Assembly: GCA_029224965.1 (NCBI GenBank)
Contig: JAQXVO010000030.1
Location: forward strand, 124,001 to 188,000
Length of the DNA: 64,000 bases
Source: Lachnospiraceae bacterium
GTDB taxonomy: Bacteria > Bacillota > Clostridia > Lachnospirales > Lachnospiraceae
Direction: 5' to 3'
Positions 50,434 to 58,828 of the stretch are shown in pieces. The position numbers and the translations under genes are program-made. Below the pieces are notes generated by a model. The model saw only the letters and a program-made list of their open reading frames with translations. It was not told the origin of the DNA and did not search any database. Position 1 is the stretch's first letter. Each line of letters begins with the position of its first letter.

Positions 50434-52107
50434 TTACTCCTCCCTCTGAATAGCTTCAATAATAGGGGGAACCATCTGCTTCTTCCGGGAAACCACGCCG
50501 GGCAGATAGATTCTGCCGTTCCTGTTTTCCAGCTGGTCGGAAAAGGCCGACTGGATAATCCGTTCCGCATCGTTCCCGGCATAGAGGAGCTCGGAATTTT
50601 CTTCCAGAATATTGGTCAGCATGACAAAGACCATATCCAGGTTCTTGTCAGCCTGAACTGTCTTCAGATAGGAGGACAGTCCGTCCCGGATGGAATCCAG
50701 CTGGCGTGTCGTAGGTGCACTGACCTGGGAGACACCGAAGGAGACTTCGCCGGAATAGAAGATCTTGAAATCGGTATAGACGATCTGCTCCGGTGTCTTG
50801 CCGGTGAAATCCGAACCGGCCTCAAACATGGCAACGGCCAGCTCCTCGATATCTACATCGGCAATCTCTGCCAGGGCGCGGGCTGCAGCCTCATCCATAG
50901 GCGTGCAGGTCGGCGAGCGGAACATCAGGGTATCCGACAGAATGGCCGACAGCATGATGCCCGCGATTTTCTGCGGAATAGGGATCTCCTTTTCCTGGAA
51001 CATATAATAGATGATCGTATTGGTGCAGCCCAGGGGCTGGTTTCTGAAGTAAATGGGCTGCATGGTTTCCAGGGAGCCCAGTCTGTGATGGTCGATGATT
51101 TCCAGGATCTCGGCCTCTTCGATTCCGTCAACTGCCTGGGATTTCTCGTTATGGTCGACGAGGATGATCTTCTTTTTCTGGGCATCTAAAAGATTCCGCC
51201 GGGAAACCATTCCGATATAGCGGTGCTGCTGGTCAAGAACCGGGAAGTCACGGTGCCTGACCTTCGACATCTGCTCCTGGACGTCATCGACCCGGTCATC
51301 AAGATCAAAGGAAATAAAGTGATCCTTTGTCATGACCGAACGGATGGGCATGCTCTGATTGATCAGACGCGCCGTGGTAAAGGAATCAAATTCCGTTACG
51401 ATCAGCACACACTGAATGGCACCCGCCATCAGAATGACATCCGGGTCTATATTTTCCTTGCTGGAGCCTGTGATCACGACGCAGCTTGGATTCTGTTCAA
51501 GAACGGTCTGGATCCGGTCATGGATATTGCCGACGATGACAAGGTCATCCGCCTGGATGTCCTGACGGACCCTTTCCTCGGAACCTGCGGCCATGACAAC
51601 CTTTCCCTTGATGAAATAGGCGTGGTCATTTCCGGAAAGAATGGTTCCGTTCAGTGTCTCCAGAATGTTCAGATACTGGGTCCGGGCCCGGCTTAAGATC
51701 CGGTTGTCGATCACGTCCATATAGGAATAGGCAATATCACTGTTGGAGATAATGCCCTCGAGGAAGCCGTCCCTGGTAACCACCGGCATGGTGACGACAT
51801 CCAGCCGCCGCATCAGGCTCCAGGCCTTCTTCAGAGAATAATGGCTGTCAATTCCGGCATTCCGGCGGAAGGAAAGGTCCTTGAGCTGGGTAGATACATC
51901 CGTAACGGTTTCTGGTTCCGGAACCGAGAAGCGGTCCAGGACGTAGCGGCTCTCCCCGTTCAGTTTTCCTGCCTTCTTGGGAATATAGGTCTGGTCATCC
52001 CCCAGCTGGCTCTTGAAATAGGCATAGCTGATCGCCGCACAGATACTGTCGGTATCCGGATTCTTGTGGCCGATCACCCAGACCGGTTTCTTCTCCCTAT
52101 GATCCAT
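50434..52107 (-). CDS. ppaC: Manganese-dependent inorganic pyrophosphatase with CBS/DRTGG insert
   Basis: The 557-residue cytoplasmic enzyme has the family-II catalytic DHH domain: GHKNPDTDSICAAI near 15, LVDHNEK near 315, IIDHHRLGS near 335. The DHHA2 end carries VVSRKKQMVPP near 545. Between about 70 and 305 an inserted regulatory unit contains two CBS domains (for example VVTRDGFLEGIISNSDIAYS) around a DRTGG domain. Such CBS-PPases are known to be controlled by adenine nucleotides. It hydrolyses pyrophosphate to drive biosynthesis. Confidence 0.94.
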   Translation of the reverse strand: MDHREKKPVWVIGHKNPDTDSICAAISYAYFKSQLGDDQTYIPKKAGKLNGESRYVLDRFSVPEPETVTDVSTQLKDLSFRRNAGIDSHYSLKKAWSLMRRLDVVTMPVVTRDGFLEGIISNSDIAYSYMDVIDNRILSRARTQYLNILETLNGTILSGNDHAYFIKGKVVMAAGSEERVRQDIQADDLVIVGNIHDRIQTVLEQNPSCVVITGSSKENIDPDVILMAGAIQCVLIVTEFDSFTTARLINQSMPIRSVMTKDHFISFDLDDRVDDVQEQMSKVRHRDFPVLDQQHRYIGMVSRRNLLDAQKKKIILVDHNEKSQAVDGIEEAEILEIIDHHRLGSLETMQPIYFRNQPLGCTNTIIYYMFQEKEIPIPQKIAGIMLSAILSDTLMFRSPTCTPMDEAAARALAEIADVDIEELAVAMFEAGSDFTGKTPEQIVYTDFKIFYSGEVSFGVSQVSAPTTRQLDSIRDGLSSYLKTVQADKNLDMVFVMLTNILEENSELLYAGNDAERIIQSAFSDQLENRNGRIYLPGVVSRKKQMVPPIIEAIQREE

Positions 52108-52280
52108 ATGTTTCCTCTTTCTATACTGCCCCGGTTTTTATGGCGTATGCTGCTTCTCCTTACGATTCCCTCTGTAAGGTAAGAAGAAAATAACATTTTT
52201 AAAAGCCATCTGCTTCTCATCTGTTGCAAAGCGGACCGTGGCTTTCTTACCTCTGCATCATATCCGGTAAATAACAAGAA

Positions 52281-52308
52281 AGGCTGCATGAGTTCCCCCT
52301 TGCAGCCT
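52281..52308 (-). terminator. Terminator of the coiled-coil membrane protein gene
   Basis: AGGCTGCA and TGCAGCCT form an 8-bp stem with a GC-rich loop, followed on the minus strand by TTTCTTGTTATTT. It lies just after the stop codon at 52335. Confidence 0.65.
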
Positions 52309-52334
52309 GACCTGACAAAATTATCTGATTTATT

Positions 52335-52997
52335 TTAGAAGGAAATGTAACCCATGAGATAAAGGAAAAGGGTTACAAAGGCTCCTACATTCACAATATT
52401 CAGTATCAGCGAAAAGATATTGATACCCCGGATGGAACGGAAATGCTTCTCTTCCTTGTTCCGATCCTCTTCACGGCTGGTCATCTCGGTAAGAAGATCC
52501 TGAATGTTCCGATATACCTTGACATTCTCGGAATGGACCTTCTCGGAAAGCTCATCCTTAATGGAGCCAAGACCCTCTGAAACACTGGTCAGATTCTCCT
52601 TGACGCCGGAAAGACTGTCCTCAACTGCCTGGGTCTGCTGGGCTGCATTTTCCTGATTTCCTGCGACCTGGCTGGAAATCCGTTCCTCGATGCTGCCCAT
52701 GGTTTCATTGACCTGAGACATCATCTCATCGACTTTGCGGTTGACATCCAGAACAAGAGAATCGGCTTCCTGCTGCTTCTTGACCAGAGAATCCTGCAGT
52801 TCCTGATTCTGATCCTGGAGCTCCTGATTCTTGGCTTCCTTGGCTCTCACCAGGGCTTCCAGTTCCTTGACTTTCCGCTCGCGGACACCGATCAGCTTGG
52901 TCAGCTGCATGGCCTTGTCACGGAAGGCATCTATCTGTTTTAAAAGCTCGTCTTCCCCAGAATCCTTAACTTCCTTGCTTTCAATCTCTTCAGCCAT
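52335..52997 (-). CDS. Coiled-coil protein with C-terminal membrane anchor
   Basis: The start is placed at the ATG at 52997 (MAEEIESKEVKDSGE) after GAGGAGAGG. The ~220-residue protein is a long charged coiled coil (about 20-190, e.g. ELEALVRAKEAKNQELQDQN) ending in one membrane helix (FSLILNIVNVGAFVTLFLYL). It is tail-anchored with the coil in the cytoplasm. The family is unrecognised; a scaffold or chemoreceptor-like signalling role is possible. It lies alone between terminators. Confidence 0.7.
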   Translation of the reverse strand: MAEEIESKEVKDSGEDELLKQIDAFRDKAMQLTKLIGVRERKVKELEALVRAKEAKNQELQDQNQELQDSLVKKQQEADSLVLDVNRKVDEMMSQVNETMGSIEERISSQVAGNQENAAQQTQAVEDSLSGVKENLTSVSEGLGSIKDELSEKVHSENVKVYRNIQDLLTEMTSREEDRNKEEKHFRSIRGINIFSLILNIVNVGAFVTLFLYLMGYISF

Positions 52998-53073
52998 TTT
53001 CCTCTCCTCATATAAAGGATCTAATATCAATCTATATCTTATCATTTCACTTTTCTGATGTAAAGTAAAGCAT

Positions 53074-53107
53074 AAAAAAGGGCCCTGCGGCAGATGCCGC
53101 AGAGCCC
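53074..53107 (-). terminator. Terminator of nifJ
   Basis: GGGCTCTGCGGCA and TGCCGCAGGGCCC form a strong GC-rich stem (53080-53107) with a two-base loop, followed on the minus strand by six T. It lies about 60 bases after the nifJ stop codon. Confidence 0.9.
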
Positions 53108-53169
53108 TATATTCTTATTCTCCTGACAGAAGAGAGTTACAGGCTCATCTTCTGCTTTCCGGAAAACGA

Positions 53170-56100
53170 TCAGTCAGCGTAAAGGCTTACCAGCTTGTTC
53201 AGGTAAGTGTAACGCTCCTTGGATCCTTCCTCGCCCTTCTCGAAGAGTACCTTTGCGGTATCCGGATGGAACTTGGTCAGAGAAGCGTAACGGTTCTCGC
53301 CTGCAAGGAATTCCTTATAATCGTCGGTCGGAGTCTTGGAGTCCAGAGTGAACTTGCCGGTCTCCTTGGACGGATCATAACGGAAGTTGAACCAGTAACC
53401 AGCCTTAACAGCCAGATCTTCCTCGGTCATAGCCTTGCTCATGCCCTTCTTGATACCATGGTTGATACAAGGAGCATATGCAATGATGACAGAAGGTCCC
53501 GGATATGCCTCGGCCTCGGCAATTGCCTTGACAGCCTGGTTCATATCAGCACCCATAGCGATCTGAGCTACATATACATATCCATAGGACATGCAGATGG
53601 ATGCGAGATCCTTCTTCTTGGTGGTCTTACCGCCGGCAGCGAACTCTGCTACTGCACCGATCGGGGTAGCCTTGGAGGACTGTCCGCCTGTGTTGGAGTA
53701 AACCTCAGTATCTACAACAAGGATGTTGACATCCTTACCGGAAGCGATGACATGATCGAGACCGCCGAATCCGATATCGTAGCCCCATCCATCACCACCG
53801 AAGATCCACTGAGACTTCTTGGACAGGAAATCTTTCTCAACAAGAATATCAGCAGCTTCGTCATTCTTGATTTCGCCAAGAGCTGCAACGACCTTCTCGG
53901 TAGCGAGCTGGTTAGCAACACCATCATTGAAGGTGTCCTTCCAATCCTTGACAGCGGATGTAAGAGCAGCATCACCAGTGGAAGCTACAAGAGCATCCAG
54001 CTTGTCAGCCAGCTTATCACGAACAGCTCTCTGAGCCAGAAGCATACCATAACCAAACTCAGCTGCATCCTCGAAGAGGGAGTTAGACCAAGCCGGGCCA
54101 TGACCCTGAGCGTTCATGGTGTAAGGAGTCGAAGGTGAAGAGTTACCCCAGATAGAGGTACATCCTGTTGCGTTTGCGATATACATACGATCGCCGAAGA
54201 GCTGAGTGATCAGCTTAACGTAAGGAGTCTCACCACAGCCTGCGCAGGCACCGGAGAATTCCATCAGAGGCTTACGGAACTGAGATCCCTTAACGGAATT
54301 CAGCTTGAACTTCTCAACGAGGTCTTCCTTAACCGGAAGCTTGTCAGCATAATCGAAGAACTTCTGCTCGCCTTCGTTGGACTCGAAGTCAGCCATGGAG
54401 ATAGCCTTTTCCTTAGCCGGGCATACATTTACGCAGGAACCGCATCCGGTACAATCGTAAGCGGATACAACGATTGCATACTTGTAATCCTTGTTTCCTG
54501 TAAGATCCTTTGTAACCATGCCTTCCGGCTTAGCTGCATCTTCTTCTGCGGTAAGAGCAACCGGACGGATTGCTGCATGAGGGCAGACATAGGAGCAGCG
54601 GTTGCATTCGATACACTTGGAAGCATCCCATACCGGAACATCGGTAGCGACGCCACGCTTCTCGAACTGAGAAGTACCGCTCGGAGTAGAGCCGTCAACA
54701 TAGGTCTTGACAACAGATACAGGAATGGTGTTACCCTGCTGAGCGTTAACCTTGCTCTGGATATTCTTAACGAATGCGATCTGGTCTGCATTTCCCTTGG
54801 ACTCATCGATGGTCTCGGTAAGATCATCATCCTTGCAGTCAGCCCAGGATGCAGGAACGTCAATCTTCTGATATGCAGTAGCACCTGCATCGATTGCATC
54901 CCAGTTCATCTTGACGACGTTATCACCCTTCTTGGCGTAGGAAGCCTTTGCAGCGTCCTTCATGAGCTGAAGTACCTGCTCCTCAGGGATCAGCTTGGTC
55001 AGTGAGAAGAATGCGGACTGCAGAACGGTATTGATTCTCTTGCCAAGGCCGATTTCCTTACCGATCTTAACACCGTCGATGATGTAGAAGTTGATGTGAT
55101 GCTGAGCGATGTAACGCTTAACCTGTCCGGGAAGCTTCTCATCCAGTTCATCCGGAGTCCACTGGGTATTGAAGAGGAAGGTACCTCCGTCAACCAGATC
55201 CTGGACCATGTTGTACTTATAGATGTAAGCCTGGCAGTGACATGCTACGAAGTTAGCCTGGCTGATCAGATAAGTAGAACGGATGGGCTTGTGACCGAAT
55301 CTCAGGTGAGAAATGGTAACACCGCCGGACTTCTTGGAGTCGTAATCGAAGTATGCCTGAGCATACATGTCAGTGTTATCACCAATGATCTTGATGGAGT
55401 TCTTGTTGGCACCTACGGTACCATCAGCGCCCAGGCCCCAGAACTTGCAGTTTGTGGTTCCCTCGGGTGTGGTAACAGGATTCTCCTTAACTTCAAGAGA
55501 AAGGTTGGTAACATCATCAGTGATACCGATGGTGAATCTCTTCTTCTCGGTATTTCTGTAAACAGCGATGATCTGTCCGGGAGTGGTATCCTTGGAGCCA
55601 AGTCCATAACGGCCTGTGAATACAGGAACCTGATCGAACTTGGTGCCCTTCAGAGCAGCTACAACATCGAGATAGAGAGGCTCGCCCTCAGATCCCGGCT
55701 CCTTGGTACGATCCAGAACGGAAATCTTCTTAACAGTGTCAGGAATTGCAGCAACAAGAGCGTCTGCGCAGAACGGACGATAGAGACGAACCTTGACAAC
55801 GCCGACCTTCTCTCCGCGGGCTGCCAAATAGTCGATGGTCTCATCAATGGTCTCACATACAGAACCCATGGCGATGATAACCTGATCAGCATCCTTAGGT
55901 CCGTAGTAGTTGAAGAGCTTGTAGTCAGTACCGATCTTCTCGTTGATCTTGTCCATGTAGGACTGAACGATTGCAGGAAGCTCGTCATAATAGGTGTTGC
56001 AGGCCTCTCTGGTCTGGAAGAAAATATCAGGGTTCTGAGCGGAGCCCATTTCCTTCGGATGATTCGGGTTCAGAGCGTTCTCCTTAAATGCCTTTAAAGC

Positions 56101-56709
56101 ATCGCGGTCGATCATATCCTGAAGTTCAGGATATCCGTTCTTCTCATCCCAGGTCTCGATCTTCTGAATCTCATGAGAGGTACGGAAGCCATCGAAGAAG
56201 TTGATGAAAGGAACATGGCCCTTCAGTGCGGATGCATGTGCAACAGGAGTCAGATCCATAACTTCCTGTACGGAAGATTCGCAGAGCATTGCGACACCGG
56301 TCTGACGACAGGCATAGACATCAGAATGATCACCGAAGATGTTCAGGGCATGAGTAGCAACGCATCGAGCAGATACATCGAATACTCCGGGAAGTCCTTC
56401 ACCGGCAATCTTATACAGGTTCGGGATCATCAGAAGAAGTCCCTGAGATGCGGTGTAGGTTGTGGTAAGTGCACCTGCTGCCAGAGAACCGTGTACAGCA
56501 CCTGCTGCGCCGGCCTCAGACTGCATCTCTGTAATCTGTACAGGCTCACCGAACATATTCTTACGTCCGGCAGTTGCCCACTCATCTGTTGCTTCAGGCA
56601 TAACAGATGAAGGGGTGATGGGATACATGGCAGCTACTTCAGTGAATGCATAAGAAGCATGAGCAGCAGCATGGTTACCATCCATGGTTTTCATTTTTCT
56701 CTTGATCAT
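53170..56709 (-). CDS. nifJ: Pyruvate:ferredoxin (flavodoxin) oxidoreductase
   Basis: The 1,179-residue single-chain PFOR has the domains in order: pyruvate-binding domain I (AAAHASYAFTEVAAMYPITP), domain II-III, a two-cluster ferredoxin domain (CIECNRCSYVCPHAAI near 703 and CTGCGSCVNVCPAKEKAI near 758), a proximal cluster ligand CAGCGETPYVKL near 823, and the thiamine pyrophosphate motif GDGWGYDIGFGGLDH near 975. It oxidises pyruvate to acetyl-CoA and CO2, reducing ferredoxin, the central step of anaerobic energy metabolism. AGGAGG precedes the start. Codon use looks highly biased, as expected for an abundant enzyme. Confidence 0.97.
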   Translation of the reverse strand: MIKRKMKTMDGNHAAAHASYAFTEVAAMYPITPSSVMPEATDEWATAGRKNMFGEPVQITEMQSEAGAAGAVHGSLAAGALTTTYTASQGLLLMIPNLYKIAGEGLPGVFDVSARCVATHALNIFGDHSDVYACRQTGVAMLCESSVQEVMDLTPVAHASALKGHVPFINFFDGFRTSHEIQKIETWDEKNGYPELQDMIDRDALKAFKENALNPNHPKEMGSAQNPDIFFQTREACNTYYDELPAIVQSYMDKINEKIGTDYKLFNYYGPKDADQVIIAMGSVCETIDETIDYLAARGEKVGVVKVRLYRPFCADALVAAIPDTVKKISVLDRTKEPGSEGEPLYLDVVAALKGTKFDQVPVFTGRYGLGSKDTTPGQIIAVYRNTEKKRFTIGITDDVTNLSLEVKENPVTTPEGTTNCKFWGLGADGTVGANKNSIKIIGDNTDMYAQAYFDYDSKKSGGVTISHLRFGHKPIRSTYLISQANFVACHCQAYIYKYNMVQDLVDGGTFLFNTQWTPDELDEKLPGQVKRYIAQHHINFYIIDGVKIGKEIGLGKRINTVLQSAFFSLTKLIPEEQVLQLMKDAAKASYAKKGDNVVKMNWDAIDAGATAYQKIDVPASWADCKDDDLTETIDESKGNADQIAFVKNIQSKVNAQQGNTIPVSVVKTYVDGSTPSGTSQFEKRGVATDVPVWDASKCIECNRCSYVCPHAAIRPVALTAEEDAAKPEGMVTKDLTGNKDYKYAIVVSAYDCTGCGSCVNVCPAKEKAISMADFESNEGEQKFFDYADKLPVKEDLVEKFKLNSVKGSQFRKPLMEFSGACAGCGETPYVKLITQLFGDRMYIANATGCTSIWGNSSPSTPYTMNAQGHGPAWSNSLFEDAAEFGYGMLLAQRAVRDKLADKLDALVASTGDAALTSAVKDWKDTFNDGVANQLATEKVVAALGEIKNDEAADILVEKDFLSKKSQWIFGGDGWGYDIGFGGLDHVIASGKDVNILVVDTEVYSNTGGQSSKATPIGAVAEFAAGGKTTKKKDLASICMSYGYVYVAQIAMGADMNQAVKAIAEAEAYPGPSVIIAYAPCINHGIKKGMSKAMTEEDLAVKAGYWFNFRYDPSKETGKFTLDSKTPTDDYKEFLAGENRYASLTKFHPDTAKVLFEKGEEGSKERYTYLNKLVSLYAD

Positions 56710-56756
56710 GAAAAATTCCCTCCTAACAAGATTATGACACTGTTAACAACTGCGGA

Positions 56757-56774
56757 TTTTCCGCAAGCGGAAAA
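56757..56774. repeat. Inverted repeat in the nifJ leader
   Basis: TTTTCCGC-AA-GCGGAAAA is a perfect 8-2-8 repeat about 50 bases upstream of nifJ, downstream of its promoter. It could be an operator or an mRNA-stabilising hairpin. TGTTAACA nearby (56740-56747) and TTGTGAAAAA further upstream resemble half-sites of redox regulators such as Rex, but no full Rex site is present. Confidence 0.5.
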
Positions 56775-56800
56775 CCACACAAAATGCACAAAGTCTAAAC

Positions 56801-56832
56801 ATTATATTAGAAGTTTTATTGTGAAAAATCAA
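56801..56832 (-). promoter_or_regulatory. nifJ promoter
   Basis: On the minus strand TTGATT (56827-56832) and TAATAT (56804-56809) are separated by 17 bp, with TATAAT overlapping at 56801-56806. It lies about 95 bases upstream of the nifJ start codon. Confidence 0.65.
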
Positions 56833-56949
56833 TAGATTGGAAGCCGATTCCTCTGTTTAATTTCGAATACAGAATAGAAATACCTCAGCGCCCTTATTTT
56901 CGCAGAAAGAGGAAATTGGGCCGAAAGACATGAAATTTAGCCCGGCCAC

Positions 56950-56977
56950 TTGATTTCACCGGAAAACTCTATAAAAT
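56950..56977 (+). promoter_or_regulatory. Promoter of the ABC-F gene
   Basis: TTGATT (56950-56955) and TAAAAT (56972-56977) are 16 bp apart, 36 bases upstream of the ATG at 57013, which has an AGAAAGG site. Confidence 0.6.
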
Positions 56978-57012
56978 AGGAAATGTTGTTTTGATTTAGA
57001 AAGGTTTATAAC

Positions 57013-58653
57013 ATGATCCAGGCAAGCAATATTTCTCTTCGTTTCGGTAAAAAAGCCCTCTTTGAGGATGTAAATATCAAGTTTACCGAGGGCAACTGTT
57101 ATGGTCTGATCGGTGCCAACGGTGCCGGAAAGTCCACCTTCCTGAAAATTCTTTCAGGCAAAATCGAGCCGACCTCCGGCGAAGTCATCATCACTCCCGG
57201 CCAGCGGCTTTCCGTCCTCGAGCAGGACCACTTTAAATATGATGATTACAGTGTTTTAAATACCGTCATCATGGGAAACAAGAGGCTCTACGACATCATG
57301 CAGGAAAAGGACGCCCTCTATGCAAAGCCGGATTTCTCCGATGAGGACGGCATCAAGGCATCCGAGCTCGAGACCGAGTTTGCAGAGATGGACGGCTGGA
57401 ATGCGGAAAGCGATGCCGAGTCTCTTCTGAACGGCCTGGGCGTTGATAATGAGTATCACTATCAGATGATGAAGGATCTGCCCATGGCCATCAAGGTCAA
57501 GGTCCTTCTGGCCAAAGCCCTCTTCGGAAGCCCCGACATTCTCCTTCTCGACGAGCCGACCAACCATCTGGACCTGGATGCCATCGGCTGGCTGGAAGAC
57601 TTCCTCATCAATTTTGAGAACACGGTCATCGTGGTCTCCCACGACCGTTATTTCCTGAACAAGGTCTGCACCAACATCGCCGACATCGACTACGGCAAGA
57701 TCCAGATCTATGCCGGAAACTACGATTTCTGGTACGAATCCTCCCAGCTCATCATGAAGCAGAGGAAGGAAGCCAACAAGAAGAAGGAAGAGCAGATCAA
57801 GGAACTGAAGGAATTCATCTCCCGTTTCTCCGCCAATGCTTCCAAGAGCAAGCAGGCGACTTCCCGTAAAAGAGCCCTGGAAAAGATAGAGCTCGACGAC
57901 ATTCGTCCTTCCAGCCGGAAATACCCTTACATCGATTTCCGTCCCCAGCGTGAGATCGGAAATGAGGTCTTAAATGTCGACAACATCTCCCTGACCGTTG
58001 ACGGAAAGAAGATCCTCGACAATATCACCTTCCACGTCAACCATGATGACAAGATCGCCTTCGTCGGATCCAATGAGGCTGCAAAGACCGCCCTCTTCCA
58101 GATCCTCATGGGGGAGATCAATCCGGACTCCGGCGATTACAAGTGGGGTGTCACGACCAGCCAGTCCTACTTTCCCAAGGACAATACAAAGATCTTCGAC
58201 AACGACCTGACCATCGTGGAGTGGCTGACCCAGTTCTCTGAAATTAAGGATGCTTCTTATGTCCGCGGTTTCTTAGGCCGTATGCTCTTCGCCGGAGAAG
58301 ACGGTGTCAAGAAGATGCGGGTTCTTTCCGGAGGTGAAAAGGTCCGTGTCCTTCTCTCCCGGATGATGATCGAAGCTTCGAACGTCCTGATTCTTGACGA
58401 GCCGACCGACCACCTGGATATGGAATCCATCTCCGCACTGAACACCGGTCTGCAGAAGTTCAGCGGCGTGATTCTCTTCTCCTCCCGTGACCACGAGATC
58501 GTTCAGACCACAGCCAACCGGATCATCGAGATCCTGCCGGACGGCAGCATGATTGACAAGGTCGGCACCTATGACGACTATCTCGAAGCCAATGCCGATG
58601 CCCGGAAGCGGACTGTCTTCCAGACCACCTCTGATGAGGAAGAAGACGACTAA
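57013..58653 (+). CDS. ABC-F family ATPase (YbiT/YkpA-like)
   Basis: The 546-residue soluble protein has two ATP-binding domains joined by a charged linker (MKQRKEANKKKEEQIKELKE). Domain 1 has GANGAGKSTFLKIL and DILLLDEPTNHLD, but its signature region reads DLPMAIKVKVLL rather than LSGGQ. Domain 2 has a canonical signature LSGGEKVRVLL, but its Walker A is GSNEAAKTALF and its switch is SSRDHEIV instead of SHD. Motifs such as RFSANASKSKQATSRKRALE and overall length match the YbiT/YkpA branch, thought to act on ribosomes in translation rather than transport. It is divergent from nifJ and followed by a strong terminator. Confidence 0.9.
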   Translation: MIQASNISLRFGKKALFEDVNIKFTEGNCYGLIGANGAGKSTFLKILSGKIEPTSGEVIITPGQRLSVLEQDHFKYDDYSVLNTVIMGNKRLYDIMQEKDALYAKPDFSDEDGIKASELETEFAEMDGWNAESDAESLLNGLGVDNEYHYQMMKDLPMAIKVKVLLAKALFGSPDILLLDEPTNHLDLDAIGWLEDFLINFENTVIVVSHDRYFLNKVCTNIADIDYGKIQIYAGNYDFWYESSQLIMKQRKEANKKKEEQIKELKEFISRFSANASKSKQATSRKRALEKIELDDIRPSSRKYPYIDFRPQREIGNEVLNVDNISLTVDGKKILDNITFHVNHDDKIAFVGSNEAAKTALFQILMGEINPDSGDYKWGVTTSQSYFPKDNTKIFDNDLTIVEWLTQFSEIKDASYVRGFLGRMLFAGEDGVKKMRVLSGGEKVRVLLSRMMIEASNVLILDEPTDHLDMESISALNTGLQKFSGVILFSSRDHEIVQTTANRIIEILPDGSMIDKVGTYDDYLEANADARKRTVFQTTSDEEEDD

Positions 58654-58717
58654 GTGAAATCTGATTGAGATTTCCCGAGTAGAATTTTCTGAAATTCATA
58701 GATAGGCGAAAAAGATG

Positions 58718-58770
58718 AGGCCCCTGTCGTTTCCATCCGAATGGATGGAAAGCGCAGGGACCTCTTTTTA
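58718..58770 (+). terminator. Terminator of the ABC-F gene
   Basis: GAGGCCCCTGTCG...CGCAGGGACCTC with an inner stem TTTCCATCC/GGATGGAAA forms a long hairpin followed by TTTTTATT. A run of A precedes it, so it may also serve the convergent cadA-type gene. Confidence 0.9.
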
Positions 58771-58828
58771 TTCAATGAACTGACATCCAGGTTTTATCAG
58801 TCAAAATCAGCTGTTTTTTCTGCAAAGT

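Noticed and set aside
56735-56832. A complete Rex operator in front of nifJ
   Set aside because: Only half-site-like pieces (TGTTAACA, TTGTGAAAAA) are present; no full TTGTGA-N-TCACAA-type palindrome.
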